Under the pieces are notes generated by a model. That model saw only the letters and a program-made list of their open reading frames with translations, was not told the origin of the DNA and did not search any database. The position numbers were made by a program, and so were the translations under genes. A DNA stretch of 64,000 nucleotides from Methylococcaceae bacterium (GTDB lineage: Bacteria > Pseudomonadota > Gammaproteobacteria > Methylococcales > Methylomonadaceae): NCBI GenBank assembly GCA_016715325.1, contig JADKAL010000003.1:248001-312000 (forward strand), written 5' to 3'. Positions 25,762 to 36,269 of this stretch are shown here, piece by piece; position 1 is the stretch's first letter, and every line of letters starts with the position of its first letter.

Positions 25762-28700
25762 ATGGTTAATAGTCACCTGAGAATATCGCAAGACGCAAAG
25801 TTTGATCCTTTTGAATTAAAACCCTTACTTGCGGCTATCAAACTAGCACTCGCAGGCGGATTTTTAATCGGCTATCACACGTCGGTGCAGGCTGAATTAC
25901 CCGTCCCCGCCCAAGTTTGGGCGACTATGGGTTCCGCAAGCAAACAAATTACGGGAAATACCTTACAGATCAATCAGCATACCGATAAAGCTGTACTGAA
26001 CTGGGAAAGCTTCAACGTCGGCGCGAAAAATCAGGTCAATTTTAAGCAACCGACGAGTTCTTCCATTGCGCTAAACCGTATTTTTCAAGACAATCCCAGC
26101 CGTATTCTCGGGAAAGTGAATGCGAACGGGCAAATTTATTTATTTAATAAAAACGGTTTTGTCTTCGGCAAAAATTCAACAGTAGACGCCAATACCTTGG
26201 TCGCATCCGCGCTGAATATCTCCGATGAAACTTTTAACAACGGCGGTATTGCTAATACGTTTAACCAAACCAAAGGTGCGGCTTTTGAAGGCAATCCTGA
26301 TAAGAATACGAGTATCGCTATTGAAAAAGGCGCGAAGATTCATATCGGTGAAAACGGCAGACTGATAGTTGCTGCCCCCAACGTAACTAATGCCGGCGAT
26401 CTTAAGGCCGATAAATTCGGACAAATCATCTTGGTCGGCAGTAAAGATAAAGTTTATCTACAACCGGCGGATAGGAACAGCCCCTTTGCCGGATTGTCGG
26501 TTGAAGTCGGTTCGGGCGGAAAAGTGACCAACGTGGGTAATGTGCTCGCGCGACAGGGCAACATAACCTTGGCCGGATTTGCCGTCAATCAAGCCGGACG
26601 TTTGAGTGCAACGACATCGATTAATGTCAACGGCTCGATCAGGCTGCTGGCGAGAGAAGGCCAAAGTACTGCCGGGGATAAACTCATCGGTGCATCGACT
26701 ACCCGGACAGCGGACGTCGGCGACGGATTAGGCACCGAATCCAAAGTGACTTTTGAAAAAAATAGCGTTACCGAAATCGTCGCCGATAATGAAGGCGGTA
26801 AAGCCATTGACGAACAGAAACAACCGGAATCCTACTTAGAAACATCCGCACATACGATTCACTTAAAATCCGGTTCGGCTATCGGCGTTCCCAGCGGGCG
26901 TGTTGAACTGACCGCCACGGGCGATTTGGTGAATCCCAAATTGAGTGAAAAAGGAAAAATTCAAATCGATAAAGGGGCCTCCATTGATGTGTCGGGTAGT
27001 AAGACTATTCATGCATCTGTCGAACGTAATGTTGTCGAAGTTCCGGTACAAAGTTTTGAACTAAGAGATTCGCCTTATCAGAAAGGCGGCATATTGCAGG
27101 GACAAACGGTACGCGTCGATATTCGAGACAAAAATTTAATAATCGACACCAGCGGTGCTTTAGCGAGAATCGAACGTGCGCTCGATGAGCGACTGGGTAC
27201 CGGCGGCGATATTGTGATGTCGGCGGGCGAAGCAGTCGATATCGATAACGGTGCAACGTTTAATATTTCCGGCGGTGTGATTAACTATATGCCGGGCTAT
27301 ATAAACACCACAAAACTATTAACGGCTTACGGTAAATTCGTCGATATCGGCGATGCGGATCCGTTGCAACGCTATGTAGGTGTGTATGGGAAATACATTG
27401 AACGTCACGAAAAATGGGGTTTTGAGCGTGTTTGGGAAGCCGACGGAAATGGCATACTTTCCGGGCCAATAGTTAAAGGTCGTTTTGAACCCGGTTATAA
27501 AGAGGGTTTAGACGCAGGGGCACTAAGTATTGCGACAGCTAATTTGGCGTGGCAAGGTAATTTAATTGCGGGAGCAGCGAGTGGAGTTTATCAACGTGAA
27601 ACTAAGTCTCAGCCCTACGGCGGCGAGTTCGCAGTCGATACCAAAGTTTTCAATAGTTCGCAAAATTTAGTTATCCAAGACAATGCGACCAATCCAAAAG
27701 CTGATGATGACGAACAAATCTCAAACGATGAGAGCAACGGAAAAAACGATTTAGTTTTTAATGCAGGCTTTTTGAAAAAATCGGGGATACAAAAATTCAG
27801 CGTTAAAACATTAGGCGATGCGGAAATTAGAACCGATGCAAAGATCGATATGACGCCTTCCGGGCAGTTCGATTTAGTTGCTGGAAATATCGATTTTAAG
27901 GGCGATTTTTATTCGGCGGGCGGTTCGGTTAGGTTAGGTAGCGGATTCGATTTCGATGAGACCGATTCGGCTTTAAGAAGCTTTAATCCGAATGCGCAAT
28001 TAACTTTAAGTAATGAGTCCGCTCTCGATGTCTCTGGACGGTGGGTCAATGATTTTGCAAACGGATTGGACAAACCGGCAACGGAAGTAGTAGCGATTGA
28101 CGGCGGATCGGTGACCTTAAAGTCAACCGGCGATTTGTTCGTCGACAAAAATGTCGATATTAAAGCGGATAGCGGCGCTTGGTTAACGCAATCTCAGACG
28201 TTAAACACGGGTAAAGCAGGTTCAATCGATTTGGCCGCCGTAGGAGCCGGAAGCCAAGCTTCTACATTGCACTTGGACGGACAGGTATCCGCCCACGGCT
28301 TGGATAACGGCGGTAAGCTGAATTTAAGCAGCGGTAATATCGTTATTGGAAACCGCCCACAGGCGAGTAATACGAATAATCGAGAGTTATTCTTAGGTGT
28401 CGATCCGCAGGGTCAATTGAAGCTTAACGGTATTGAAAGTTTTGGCAGCATCGGCTTAACCAGTAATGCGGGCGATCTTATTCTTAATGAGAATACGCAT
28501 TTAGCGCTGACTCAAAAAAACTTAGTGTTGAACGACAATTATCTACAAACAAAAAGCAGCCGATCTATCCTTGCCTTAAGCCGGTCGGAAACATTACCGG
28601 ATCATTTGCAAAAGCCTGTCGATATTGACTTAACCGCTAAAACCGATGTCAAGTTGAAAACCGGTAGCGAAATCTTAGCGGATAACCAAGCCAAGGTCGA

Positions 28701-31700
28701 TATAAGGTCGAATCAAGGCGGGATATTTGTCGACGGCTTGATAAGCGCCCCTGCCGGTTCGATCAATCTCACTATCGATGCCGAACCCGTACCCTATAAT
28801 CCTAGCCAAGCGATATGGCTAGGACGCCACGGTAAACTGCAAGCAAAAGGGAGTGTTCTGTTGCAGCCGCAGGACGGCTTAGGACGGCAAGACGGCGATG
28901 TGCTGGCGGGTGGAGCTATTTCGTTACTCGCTAATCGCGGTTATGTGGTTTTGGAAGCAGGTTCTTCTATCGATGTCTCCGGCGCTAAGGCAACGCTGGA
29001 TGTCAGTTCCGAAGACGGTATTAGCACGACGCCTACCGAAGTGGCTTCAAACGGAGGGAAAATTGCACTCACTGCCGCTGAGGGAGCAATTCTGGATGGC
29101 AAACTAACAGGGATGGCAGGTAATCGCACTACCAAAGCAGGACGTCTGGATATTGCAATCAACCGAGCAAATCGTAAACCCGATCCGGAACAAAGCGAAC
29201 TTTTTCCGTTCGGTCCGATTGCGATTAATGTCAGTCGGGAGTATCAAAAACAATTAACGAATGACGCACAATTCGGGCAAAATTTAGATACATTAGGTTA
29301 CAACGGTCGCATAAACGTCGGTAGTAACAATATAAAACGCGGCGGCTTCGACGAACTCCGATTATCTTCGGTTAATGTCGACCGCAGTAACGTTAACGAC
29401 GAAAATAGCGGCGTTAATTTTCTAGGAAATGTCGATTTAACGGCTAAAGCTCAGATAGACATCGATGCGCCTACCATTAATTGGTTACCGGAAAACGAGA
29501 GCGACACAGGTTCTGTAACGCTCAATACCGCTCATTTTAGTGCAGGGTCTTCATTAATTCGAGAGCCGTCGAAGACCCCGCTAAGTGGAAAAGGTAAGTT
29601 ATCCGTCAATGCCGAATGGATCGATTTTAGAGGCGGGTCGAGTTGGAATGGATTTTCCGATCTTGACTTCAATAGCAGCCACGATATTCGAACGACCGGT
29701 TTGCTCGAGATCGACAGAACCGTCGATAACAAACAAAACAGCGATTATGTCGGCAAATTGGTAACGGCTGGCAATCTTAATTTAACCGCCAGCCAGCTTT
29801 ATCCGGCAACGTTAACAAACTTTACCTTTGCTATTGAGAACAATCCTAAGGGTACGTTAACTTTGGCGAATTCGGGTCGAGCCGATAAGACGCCTTTATC
29901 TGCCGCGGGCAGTTTAAGTCTGCAAGCGCCGATTATTCGGCAAAACGGAACGGTTAAAGCGCCATTTGGAAATATCAATTTTACCGCGAGCGATTCTTTG
30001 TCGTTCGGCAAAGGAAGCACTACTTCAGTATCGGGCGAGGGACAATTGATCCCGTTCGGCGGCACATTCAGCGGCTTGGATTGGCTGTATCGCTGGGATA
30101 AGGCCAACTTGCTCAACTTTAAGAAACCGCCGGAAAAAAAGATCGTACTCGATTCTCCAAAAGTCGATATGCAAAAGGGTAGTATCATCGATCTTTCCGG
30201 CGGCGGGGATTTACTGGCGCATGAATTTCAGCCCGGCATCGGTGGTTCTTTCGATTATCTTGACACTAACAGCCCGATCTATAACGGAGGATTCGCGATA
30301 GTACCGAGTTTGGGTTCAAGTCTAGCCCCCTACGATCCGATACAAAGCGCCGCTTTCGGCGAAGCTGCAGGCAGCCAAGTTTATTTGAGCGCGACCGGTT
30401 CATTGCCTGCCGGTTTCTATACTTTACTACCTGCCCGATATGCATTACTGCCGGGAGCCTATTTAATAACGCCGCAAGCCGATACACAGGATCAAAGAAT
30501 CACGACCGTTAATGCCGCCGGATTGTCGACGGTCGCGGGTTATCGAATTAACGCGGCGACAGGCGCGAAAGATTCACGATGGAGCGGTTTTCTCGTCGAA
30601 ACGGGCGCCGATATTCGCAAACATTCACAGTACGATGAACAAAAAGCAAATACTTTTTACGAGCAACAAGCGATTCGAAAAGGAAGTAATTTACCTTTAC
30701 TACCCAAAGATAGCGGGCAGATGGTCGTCAAGAATGTCGAAACTCAATTAACTTTGGAAGGCGATTTTAAAACGGTATCTCAGGGCGGAAGAGGTGCGCG
30801 CTTGGATATTGCGGCTGACAAGTTAAAAATCGTCGATAAGGCGAGTTTAAAACCGGCGCTCGGATTCCTGGAAATTTTAGCCGAGGATATCAGCAATTTA
30901 AAAGTTGACAGTCTGCTGCTGGGAGGTGAGCGTAGTATTGACAATACGACAGGCGAAACAGCAATATCGGTCGGTTCCAAAGAAATTGTGTTCGATACGA
31001 ATGCCAAGGTAACAACAACAGACCTTATCGCCGTCGCAAGTGATGAGGTTCAGGTTAAAAAGGGGGCTTCGATTGTTGCCAAGGGACAAGTTAATACCGG
31101 CGATACACAATTTAATGTACAAGGCGACGGTGCGTTATTGCGCGTATCGGCCGACGATCAAGTACTGATTAATAGAACGGAATCGGATGGGGTGCATGGC
31201 GATTTAAACATTGAGAAAGGCGCGACGTTAGCTGCATCGAAGTCGATGCTAATCGATGCCAGCCGTAATACATCATTGGCGGGTAACATCGAAATGCAAG
31301 GAGGGTCGTTAAATTTAAGTGCAAACCAAATTAATATCGGTGCGGTTGATGGATTTTCGTCAGGGGCGTTAAATTTTTCAAACCAGGATTTTCAAGCGCT
31401 CGATGTAGCCGAGCTGGTATTGAACAGCCGGAATACAATCGATTTTTATGGAAACGTCGGAATTGCGAATCCGAACGGCGGTTTGGATTCGATTGCGTTC
31501 GACCGGCTCGTACTTAATGCGGCAGGCTTTACCGGTCACGGCGATCCGGAGCAAAGTGTCAATATTGAGGCGAAGACTTTAACGTTACAAAATTCATTCG
31601 GAACAATCGCCGATTCGACAAACAAAGGCCAAGGCTTATTGAATATCTCTGCCGACAATTTTAATCAAGGCAACGGCGAGTTCAACGTGTCTGGGTTCAA

Positions 31701-34700
31701 AGCGGCAAACATTGATGTAACAAAAGGCTTCACGGCGACCGGTAACGGTTCGCTATTATTCGATACCGATGTGAAGATGAACGCCGGTTATTTGACTGCC
31801 GAAGGCGGAAAAAAAATGACGATTTCTGCAATCGGTCACGAATTACAATTGGTTTCAAATGGCGAAATTCCGACGCCTGAGATCGATAGCTTCGGCGGCG
31901 CCTTAAAAATTTTAGCTGATCGAGTGCATTTTGACGGTAAGGTTGTGTTGCCTTCCGGCACTTTAGATTTAGTCAGTACGCAAGGCGATCTTACAATCGG
32001 TTCGGATGCGAAGATCGATTTGTCGGGTGAGCCGGTACGTTTCGGCGATGTTCTGCGCTATACCTCGGGTGGCATGTTTAATGCGACTTCCGAACAAGGG
32101 AAAATCGTAGTCGCGCAGAATTCTGTGATCGATGTTTCGCCGGGCGGCAGCGATGGCTTGGGCGGTAAACTGAAGTTTTCCGCAGTCAAGCAATATGCCG
32201 ACTTATCAGGTTCCCTCAAAGCAGCCAACGGCAGTGTGACGCTCGATGTAGCTCGCTTTAAGGATAATCCTGACCCTAAAAGCAAAACTTCGGGTTTCGA
32301 TCTGATTGCGAATAAATTAATGGATGCCGGGGTATCTCAATCCTTCGATGTCCGCAGCCGGGAGGCTGACATCGTGCAAACTGACGGACAGGCGATTGTC
32401 GCCAAAAAAATAAGCTTGGCGTCGGATAAAGGTAGCGTGTTACTGGCAGACTCCCTGAATGCGGATGGCGGAAAAGAAGGCGGTTCTATCGGAATTTACG
32501 CGGGAGATAAAGTTGTTTTACAAAACGGCGCAAATCTGTCGGCGAAAGCGTCTGCAAGCAACGGCATAGGCGGTAAAGTGATACTGTCATCCACGAATAC
32601 CGATGTCCTTGATAACCCAAAAGATGATATACACGGTATTGAAATAAATACGGGCGCCACCATCAATGTTGCAGGCGGAAAAAATGGCGTCGGTGGAAAA
32701 GTGTTGCTTCGGGCCTTGCGCACCGATAACAATCAAGACGGGATCGACGACGGTGTTGATATTAGCCCGATATTAGGTAATGTCGAGGGTGCCAGCGAGT
32801 TTTTTGCCGAAGGCGTTAAAAAATACGATGCCCAAAATTTTACTATACCCGGTGAAATCTATAGCTTCGATGTCGACTTTGTTATCAAACCCGATACCGA
32901 TCTTTATATGAGTTCAACGACTATGCAGCAGGTTAGCGAGCACTTAGGAGCCGGAATTCGACTACGTCCCGGTATTGAAATTAATTACGCAGGCGATTTG
33001 AAGCTCAAGGAGCAGTGGAATTTTGTCGATTGGAAGTATACCGAATCGCCCGAGTTACCTATGATTGCCGGGGGCTTAACGATCAATACGGCGGGGAATT
33101 TTACAATCGAGAAATCGTTAACGGACGGTTTTAAAACGGACTTCATTCTTATCGGCGAAGCCAAGGATATTCTTCAAACGGACGCTTCGTGGTCTTATAA
33201 GATCACAGCGGGTGCCGATATCGATAGCGCCAAGTCTGATGCAAGCGGATCAGCCGGTAAAAATATTACGCTTGCTACCAATCCCGATGCTTCGCCGGAT
33301 TTCCCCGATCCCTTTTTTCAGCATGACACCGTTGTGCGTACAGGAACCGGCGATATCGAATTATCCGCAAGCGGCGATATAATTTTTCAAGATCGCACGT
33401 CTCTTTACAGTGCCGGAAAAGCCGAAGCCGGAAATCGATACGGCGTTTTCGGCGATACGTATGTCGGGTTTTTGTTTTACGGCGATTACGGTAGTTCGGG
33501 CGGCGATCTTTCACTTAGCGCCGGACGCAATATTCACGGAGCGCTGAGTCAATCGCCGTTTATCAATCAATGGTTGGTAAGACAAGGTAATAATTGGATC
33601 GATCATGAGTTCGATAAGCAATCGACCGCATGGGCCGTCGATTTTGTAAAGTTTGCCCAGAATGCTGGCTCTTTCGGGGGCGGTAAAGTCGATATTAATG
33701 CGGGCAACGATATTAACGATTTAATGGTGATGTTGCCCACAACCGGCAAACAAGTCGGAGAATTAACCGATCCCGCCAATGAGTTTTCTCCTCCTAAAAC
33801 GAATGTGGTTGAAATCAACGGCGGCGGCGATTTACACATAAATGCGGGCAACGACATTGCGGGCGGTATTTATTATGTGGGGCGCGGACAAGGTCATTTA
33901 CAAGCCGGCGGCAGAATTACGGGCAGCAGTGAACCGGTAGATTTGGATACGACGCTAAGAGGTTTAACCAAAGGCCCGCAATTGCTCCTTGGAGACGGCC
34001 AATTCACCTTGCAGGGTAATAGCGATGTCAGTATTGTGGCGATAACCGACCCCATGCTGTTAGGTTCGACGAATCCATTGACAAATTTGGGAGACACTAA
34101 CTTTTTCAGTTACAGCGCGCTAAGTCGATTAAATTTAAGTTCGTTGTCGGGCGATGTCCATATCGGCGCCGACCCCAGTGTCATCTTAAGTTCAAATATC
34201 AACTTCTCCGAAGGTCAAACCAGTTTAGCTAAAATATTGCCGGGATCGTTAGAGACTACCGCATTCGGCGGCGACCTTCTAATCGACGGCAACCAAACCG
34301 ATCTCATTTTATTTCCTTCAGCGCAAGGACAACTCAATCTTTTCGCCAAAGGCGATATAACCGGTGGCGAAATCGGATTGCAACGCGTCGGGATGTCCGA
34401 TTACGATCCCCTTTTATTGCCGGACTTTTTAACACCTTCCGATTCGGTTAATTTGACGAATGAAAATAATAATATTGTTGCGGCGCTTAATCCGTTCGGT
34501 AACGGTAGTTTGGTTCACGCCCAACAACCGGTTCATGAAAACGATTCCGAACCCGTTAGAATTATCACAAGATCAGGCGATATTAAAAGCTTGCAATTCA
34601 GTTTAGCTAAACGCGCCGTCGTAGACAGCGGACAAGATATTAATAATACCTTCTTGCAAATACAGCATGATAATCCGAACGATGCCAGCATTATTTCCGC

Positions 34701-36150
34701 AGCGAGGGATATTATCTATGAAACCGAACGCGATCCGGATTTCGGTACCCTTAAGATAAATACCAATCGTATCGAAGTTGCAGGTGAGGGCGACATTTTA
34801 GTGAAGTCGGGCCGTAATATCGATTTAGGTACTTCGGCCGGAATTGCAACCGTGGGCAATACCTTAAATCCTAACCTTTCCGGTAAAGGCGCCAATATTA
34901 CATTATTGGCAGGTTTGAACGGCGATGAACCCAACTATCTTGGGCTGCAAAATTTAGCCGGGGATATTTTGAAATATGCCGATAACTTTACGAAATATCA
35001 AGATTTGGTAACGGATTTTATGCGGCAGCGAACTGGAAATAAGGACCTGACGGTCAAAACGGCATTCGAACAGTTCAATCAATTGAGTCCGTCCGCTTAT
35101 GTCGGGTTGCAACCGAAATTCGATGCGTTGAGGAATAATAAATATAGCGAGCTTGTCAACGACATCAAACAAGAGATTATCGCCTTTGTCCGCCAATCCG
35201 ATAATAATCCGAATTTGAGCGAGAGCGATGCGCTGAAGACTTATTCGGATAATTATAAATCCGATAAATTTCTGCCGATTCAGCCTAAACTGAACACACT
35301 TGCGAATCGAATATTGTTCAGTGAATTAAACGCGACAGGTTCGGCTTCAGCCGCAGATCCGACGCGTGGTAACGAGCGGGGATTCGCCGCCATTCAAGCT
35401 TTATATCCGAATAATCGTTGGAAAGGCGACGTCAATCTTTTCTTCAGTAAATTGCAAACCTTGAAAGACGGCGATATTAATTTACTGGCGCCGGGCGGAA
35501 ATATTAACGCCGGTCTTGCCGTCGTTGCCAACGATCTTGCGAAAGAAGCTTCCGACCTAGGTATCGTCGTGCAAGGCAAAGGCAATATCAATGCATTTCT
35601 GCACGATGATTTTATTGTTAACCAATCGCGCGTGTTCGCCTTGGGCGGCGGCGATATTTCGATATGGTCTTCCGAAGGCGATATCGATGCCGGACGCGGC
35701 GCGAAGTCGGCGATTGCTGCGCCTCCGCCGGAAATAACTTTCGATGAGTCCGGCAATTTGGTGGTGACCTTTCCGCCTATCGTATCCGGCAGCGGAATTC
35801 GAACGGCAGCGCCACTCGGCGAGAATCAACAAGCCGGCAACGTTGCCTTATTCGCTCCGGGAGGAATCGTTAACGCAAGCGAAGCCGGTATCGGCGGTAA
35901 TAACGTGACGATTTCCGCAACTGCGGTTTTGGGCGCGAACAATATTCAAGTCGGCGGTGTCGGCACCGGTGTACCCGCTACGTCTACCGTCAGCTTGGCA
36001 GCCGGGTTAACCGGCGTCAGCAACTTATCGGCCAGTGTTAACCAAATGGCGCAAGCGTCTACCGATATGAATAATCGGAATGATGATAAAGCCAAAAAAC
36101 AGAAACGCTTGCGATCTATTGTAGTCAAGTTATTAGGGTTCGGCGCTTAA
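25762..36150 (+). CDS. giant filamentous-hemagglutinin-like exoprotein TpsA
   Basis: Secreted beta-helical exoprotein of 3462 aa and the largest gene here. A long signal peptide (about 44 aa) has hydrophobic core AAIKLALAGGFLIGYHTSVQA. The TPS secretion domain follows (residues about 48-300), with ALNRIFQDNPSRILGKVNANG and FNKNGFVFG in place of the usual INPNG. The bulk consists of irregular repeats ending in G-D/N-I-x-L, typical of a right-handed beta-helix. Near the C terminus an alpha-helical insert (residues about 3070-3180) precedes a DUF3739-like segment (RWKGDVNLFFSKLQTLKDGD). The chain ends in a basic stretch (KAKKQKRLRSIVVKLLGFGA). I noticed no cysteine in the parts I checked, which is usual for TpsA. 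Pho-controlled adhesion or cell-surface coating is the likely role; PdtA of P. aeruginosa is the closest system I know. Confidence 0.9.
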   Translation: MVNSHLRISQDAKFDPFELKPLLAAIKLALAGGFLIGYHTSVQAELPVPAQVWATMGSASKQITGNTLQINQHTDKAVLNWESFNVGAKNQVNFKQPTSSSIALNRIFQDNPSRILGKVNANGQIYLFNKNGFVFGKNSTVDANTLVASALNISDETFNNGGIANTFNQTKGAAFEGNPDKNTSIAIEKGAKIHIGENGRLIVAAPNVTNAGDLKADKFGQIILVGSKDKVYLQPADRNSPFAGLSVEVGSGGKVTNVGNVLARQGNITLAGFAVNQAGRLSATTSINVNGSIRLLAREGQSTAGDKLIGASTTRTADVGDGLGTESKVTFEKNSVTEIVADNEGGKAIDEQKQPESYLETSAHTIHLKSGSAIGVPSGRVELTATGDLVNPKLSEKGKIQIDKGASIDVSGSKTIHASVERNVVEVPVQSFELRDSPYQKGGILQGQTVRVDIRDKNLIIDTSGALARIERALDERLGTGGDIVMSAGEAVDIDNGATFNISGGVINYMPGYINTTKLLTAYGKFVDIGDADPLQRYVGVYGKYIERHEKWGFERVWEADGNGILSGPIVKGRFEPGYKEGLDAGALSIATANLAWQGNLIAGAASGVYQRETKSQPYGGEFAVDTKVFNSSQNLVIQDNATNPKADDDEQISNDESNGKNDLVFNAGFLKKSGIQKFSVKTLGDAEIRTDAKIDMTPSGQFDLVAGNIDFKGDFYSAGGSVRLGSGFDFDETDSALRSFNPNAQLTLSNESALDVSGRWVNDFANGLDKPATEVVAIDGGSVTLKSTGDLFVDKNVDIKADSGAWLTQSQTLNTGKAGSIDLAAVGAGSQASTLHLDGQVSAHGLDNGGKLNLSSGNIVIGNRPQASNTNNRELFLGVDPQGQLKLNGIESFGSIGLTSNAGDLILNENTHLALTQKNLVLNDNYLQTKSSRSILALSRSETLPDHLQKPVDIDLTAKTDVKLKTGSEILADNQAKVDIRSNQGGIFVDGLISAPAGSINLTIDAEPVPYNPSQAIWLGRHGKLQAKGSVLLQPQDGLGRQDGDVLAGGAISLLANRGYVVLEAGSSIDVSGAKATLDVSSEDGISTTPTEVASNGGKIALTAAEGAILDGKLTGMAGNRTTKAGRLDIAINRANRKPDPEQSELFPFGPIAINVSREYQKQLTNDAQFGQNLDTLGYNGRINVGSNNIKRGGFDELRLSSVNVDRSNVNDENSGVNFLGNVDLTAKAQIDIDAPTINWLPENESDTGSVTLNTAHFSAGSSLIREPSKTPLSGKGKLSVNAEWIDFRGGSSWNGFSDLDFNSSHDIRTTGLLEIDRTVDNKQNSDYVGKLVTAGNLNLTASQLYPATLTNFTFAIENNPKGTLTLANSGRADKTPLSAAGSLSLQAPIIRQNGTVKAPFGNINFTASDSLSFGKGSTTSVSGEGQLIPFGGTFSGLDWLYRWDKANLLNFKKPPEKKIVLDSPKVDMQKGSIIDLSGGGDLLAHEFQPGIGGSFDYLDTNSPIYNGGFAIVPSLGSSLAPYDPIQSAAFGEAAGSQVYLSATGSLPAGFYTLLPARYALLPGAYLITPQADTQDQRITTVNAAGLSTVAGYRINAATGAKDSRWSGFLVETGADIRKHSQYDEQKANTFYEQQAIRKGSNLPLLPKDSGQMVVKNVETQLTLEGDFKTVSQGGRGARLDIAADKLKIVDKASLKPALGFLEILAEDISNLKVDSLLLGGERSIDNTTGETAISVGSKEIVFDTNAKVTTTDLIAVASDEVQVKKGASIVAKGQVNTGDTQFNVQGDGALLRVSADDQVLINRTESDGVHGDLNIEKGATLAASKSMLIDASRNTSLAGNIEMQGGSLNLSANQINIGAVDGFSSGALNFSNQDFQALDVAELVLNSRNTIDFYGNVGIANPNGGLDSIAFDRLVLNAAGFTGHGDPEQSVNIEAKTLTLQNSFGTIADSTNKGQGLLNISADNFNQGNGEFNVSGFKAANIDVTKGFTATGNGSLLFDTDVKMNAGYLTAEGGKKMTISAIGHELQLVSNGEIPTPEIDSFGGALKILADRVHFDGKVVLPSGTLDLVSTQGDLTIGSDAKIDLSGEPVRFGDVLRYTSGGMFNATSEQGKIVVAQNSVIDVSPGGSDGLGGKLKFSAVKQYADLSGSLKAANGSVTLDVARFKDNPDPKSKTSGFDLIANKLMDAGVSQSFDVRSREADIVQTDGQAIVAKKISLASDKGSVLLADSLNADGGKEGGSIGIYAGDKVVLQNGANLSAKASASNGIGGKVILSSTNTDVLDNPKDDIHGIEINTGATINVAGGKNGVGGKVLLRALRTDNNQDGIDDGVDISPILGNVEGASEFFAEGVKKYDAQNFTIPGEIYSFDVDFVIKPDTDLYMSSTTMQQVSEHLGAGIRLRPGIEINYAGDLKLKEQWNFVDWKYTESPELPMIAGGLTINTAGNFTIEKSLTDGFKTDFILIGEAKDILQTDASWSYKITAGADIDSAKSDASGSAGKNITLATNPDASPDFPDPFFQHDTVVRTGTGDIELSASGDIIFQDRTSLYSAGKAEAGNRYGVFGDTYVGFLFYGDYGSSGGDLSLSAGRNIHGALSQSPFINQWLVRQGNNWIDHEFDKQSTAWAVDFVKFAQNAGSFGGGKVDINAGNDINDLMVMLPTTGKQVGELTDPANEFSPPKTNVVEINGGGDLHINAGNDIAGGIYYVGRGQGHLQAGGRITGSSEPVDLDTTLRGLTKGPQLLLGDGQFTLQGNSDVSIVAITDPMLLGSTNPLTNLGDTNFFSYSALSRLNLSSLSGDVHIGADPSVILSSNINFSEGQTSLAKILPGSLETTAFGGDLLIDGNQTDLILFPSAQGQLNLFAKGDITGGEIGLQRVGMSDYDPLLLPDFLTPSDSVNLTNENNNIVAALNPFGNGSLVHAQQPVHENDSEPVRIITRSGDIKSLQFSLAKRAVVDSGQDINNTFLQIQHDNPNDASIISAARDIIYETERDPDFGTLKINTNRIEVAGEGDILVKSGRNIDLGTSAGIATVGNTLNPNLSGKGANITLLAGLNGDEPNYLGLQNLAGDILKYADNFTKYQDLVTDFMRQRTGNKDLTVKTAFEQFNQLSPSAYVGLQPKFDALRNNKYSELVNDIKQEIIAFVRQSDNNPNLSESDALKTYSDNYKSDKFLPIQPKLNTLANRILFSELNATGSASAADPTRGNERGFAAIQALYPNNRWKGDVNLFFSKLQTLKDGDINLLAPGGNINAGLAVVANDLAKEASDLGIVVQGKGNINAFLHDDFIVNQSRVFALGGGDISIWSSEGDIDAGRGAKSAIAAPPPEITFDESGNLVVTFPPIVSGSGIRTAAPLGENQQAGNVALFAPGGIVNASEAGIGGNNVTISATAVLGANNIQVGGVGTGVPATSTVSLAAGLTGVSNLSASVNQMAQASTDMNNRNDDKAKKQKRLRSIVVKLLGFGA

Positions 36151-36190
36151 AAGCTGTTTGGATTAATCGTTCGAACGAACAAGGATGTTT

Positions 36191-36235
36191 CTGTAACAAT
36201 AAAGTCATAATTCTGTAACGTTGATTTGAAATACT
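36191..36235 (+). promoter_or_regulatory. triple Pho box and -10 for the exbB-exbD-tonB-porin operon
   Basis: CTGTAAC (36191-36197), AATA, AAGTCAT (36202-36208), AATT, CTGTAAC (36213-36219): three half-sites at exact 11-bp period, each 5 of 7. AATACT at 36230-36235 begins 10 bp after the last. The site lies between tpsA and the fused ExbB gene, so the motor operon has its own Pho promoter. Confidence 0.75.
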
Positions 36236-36269
36236 GCTCTGACGACAGATAACGCGCAGAGATAAAGTG

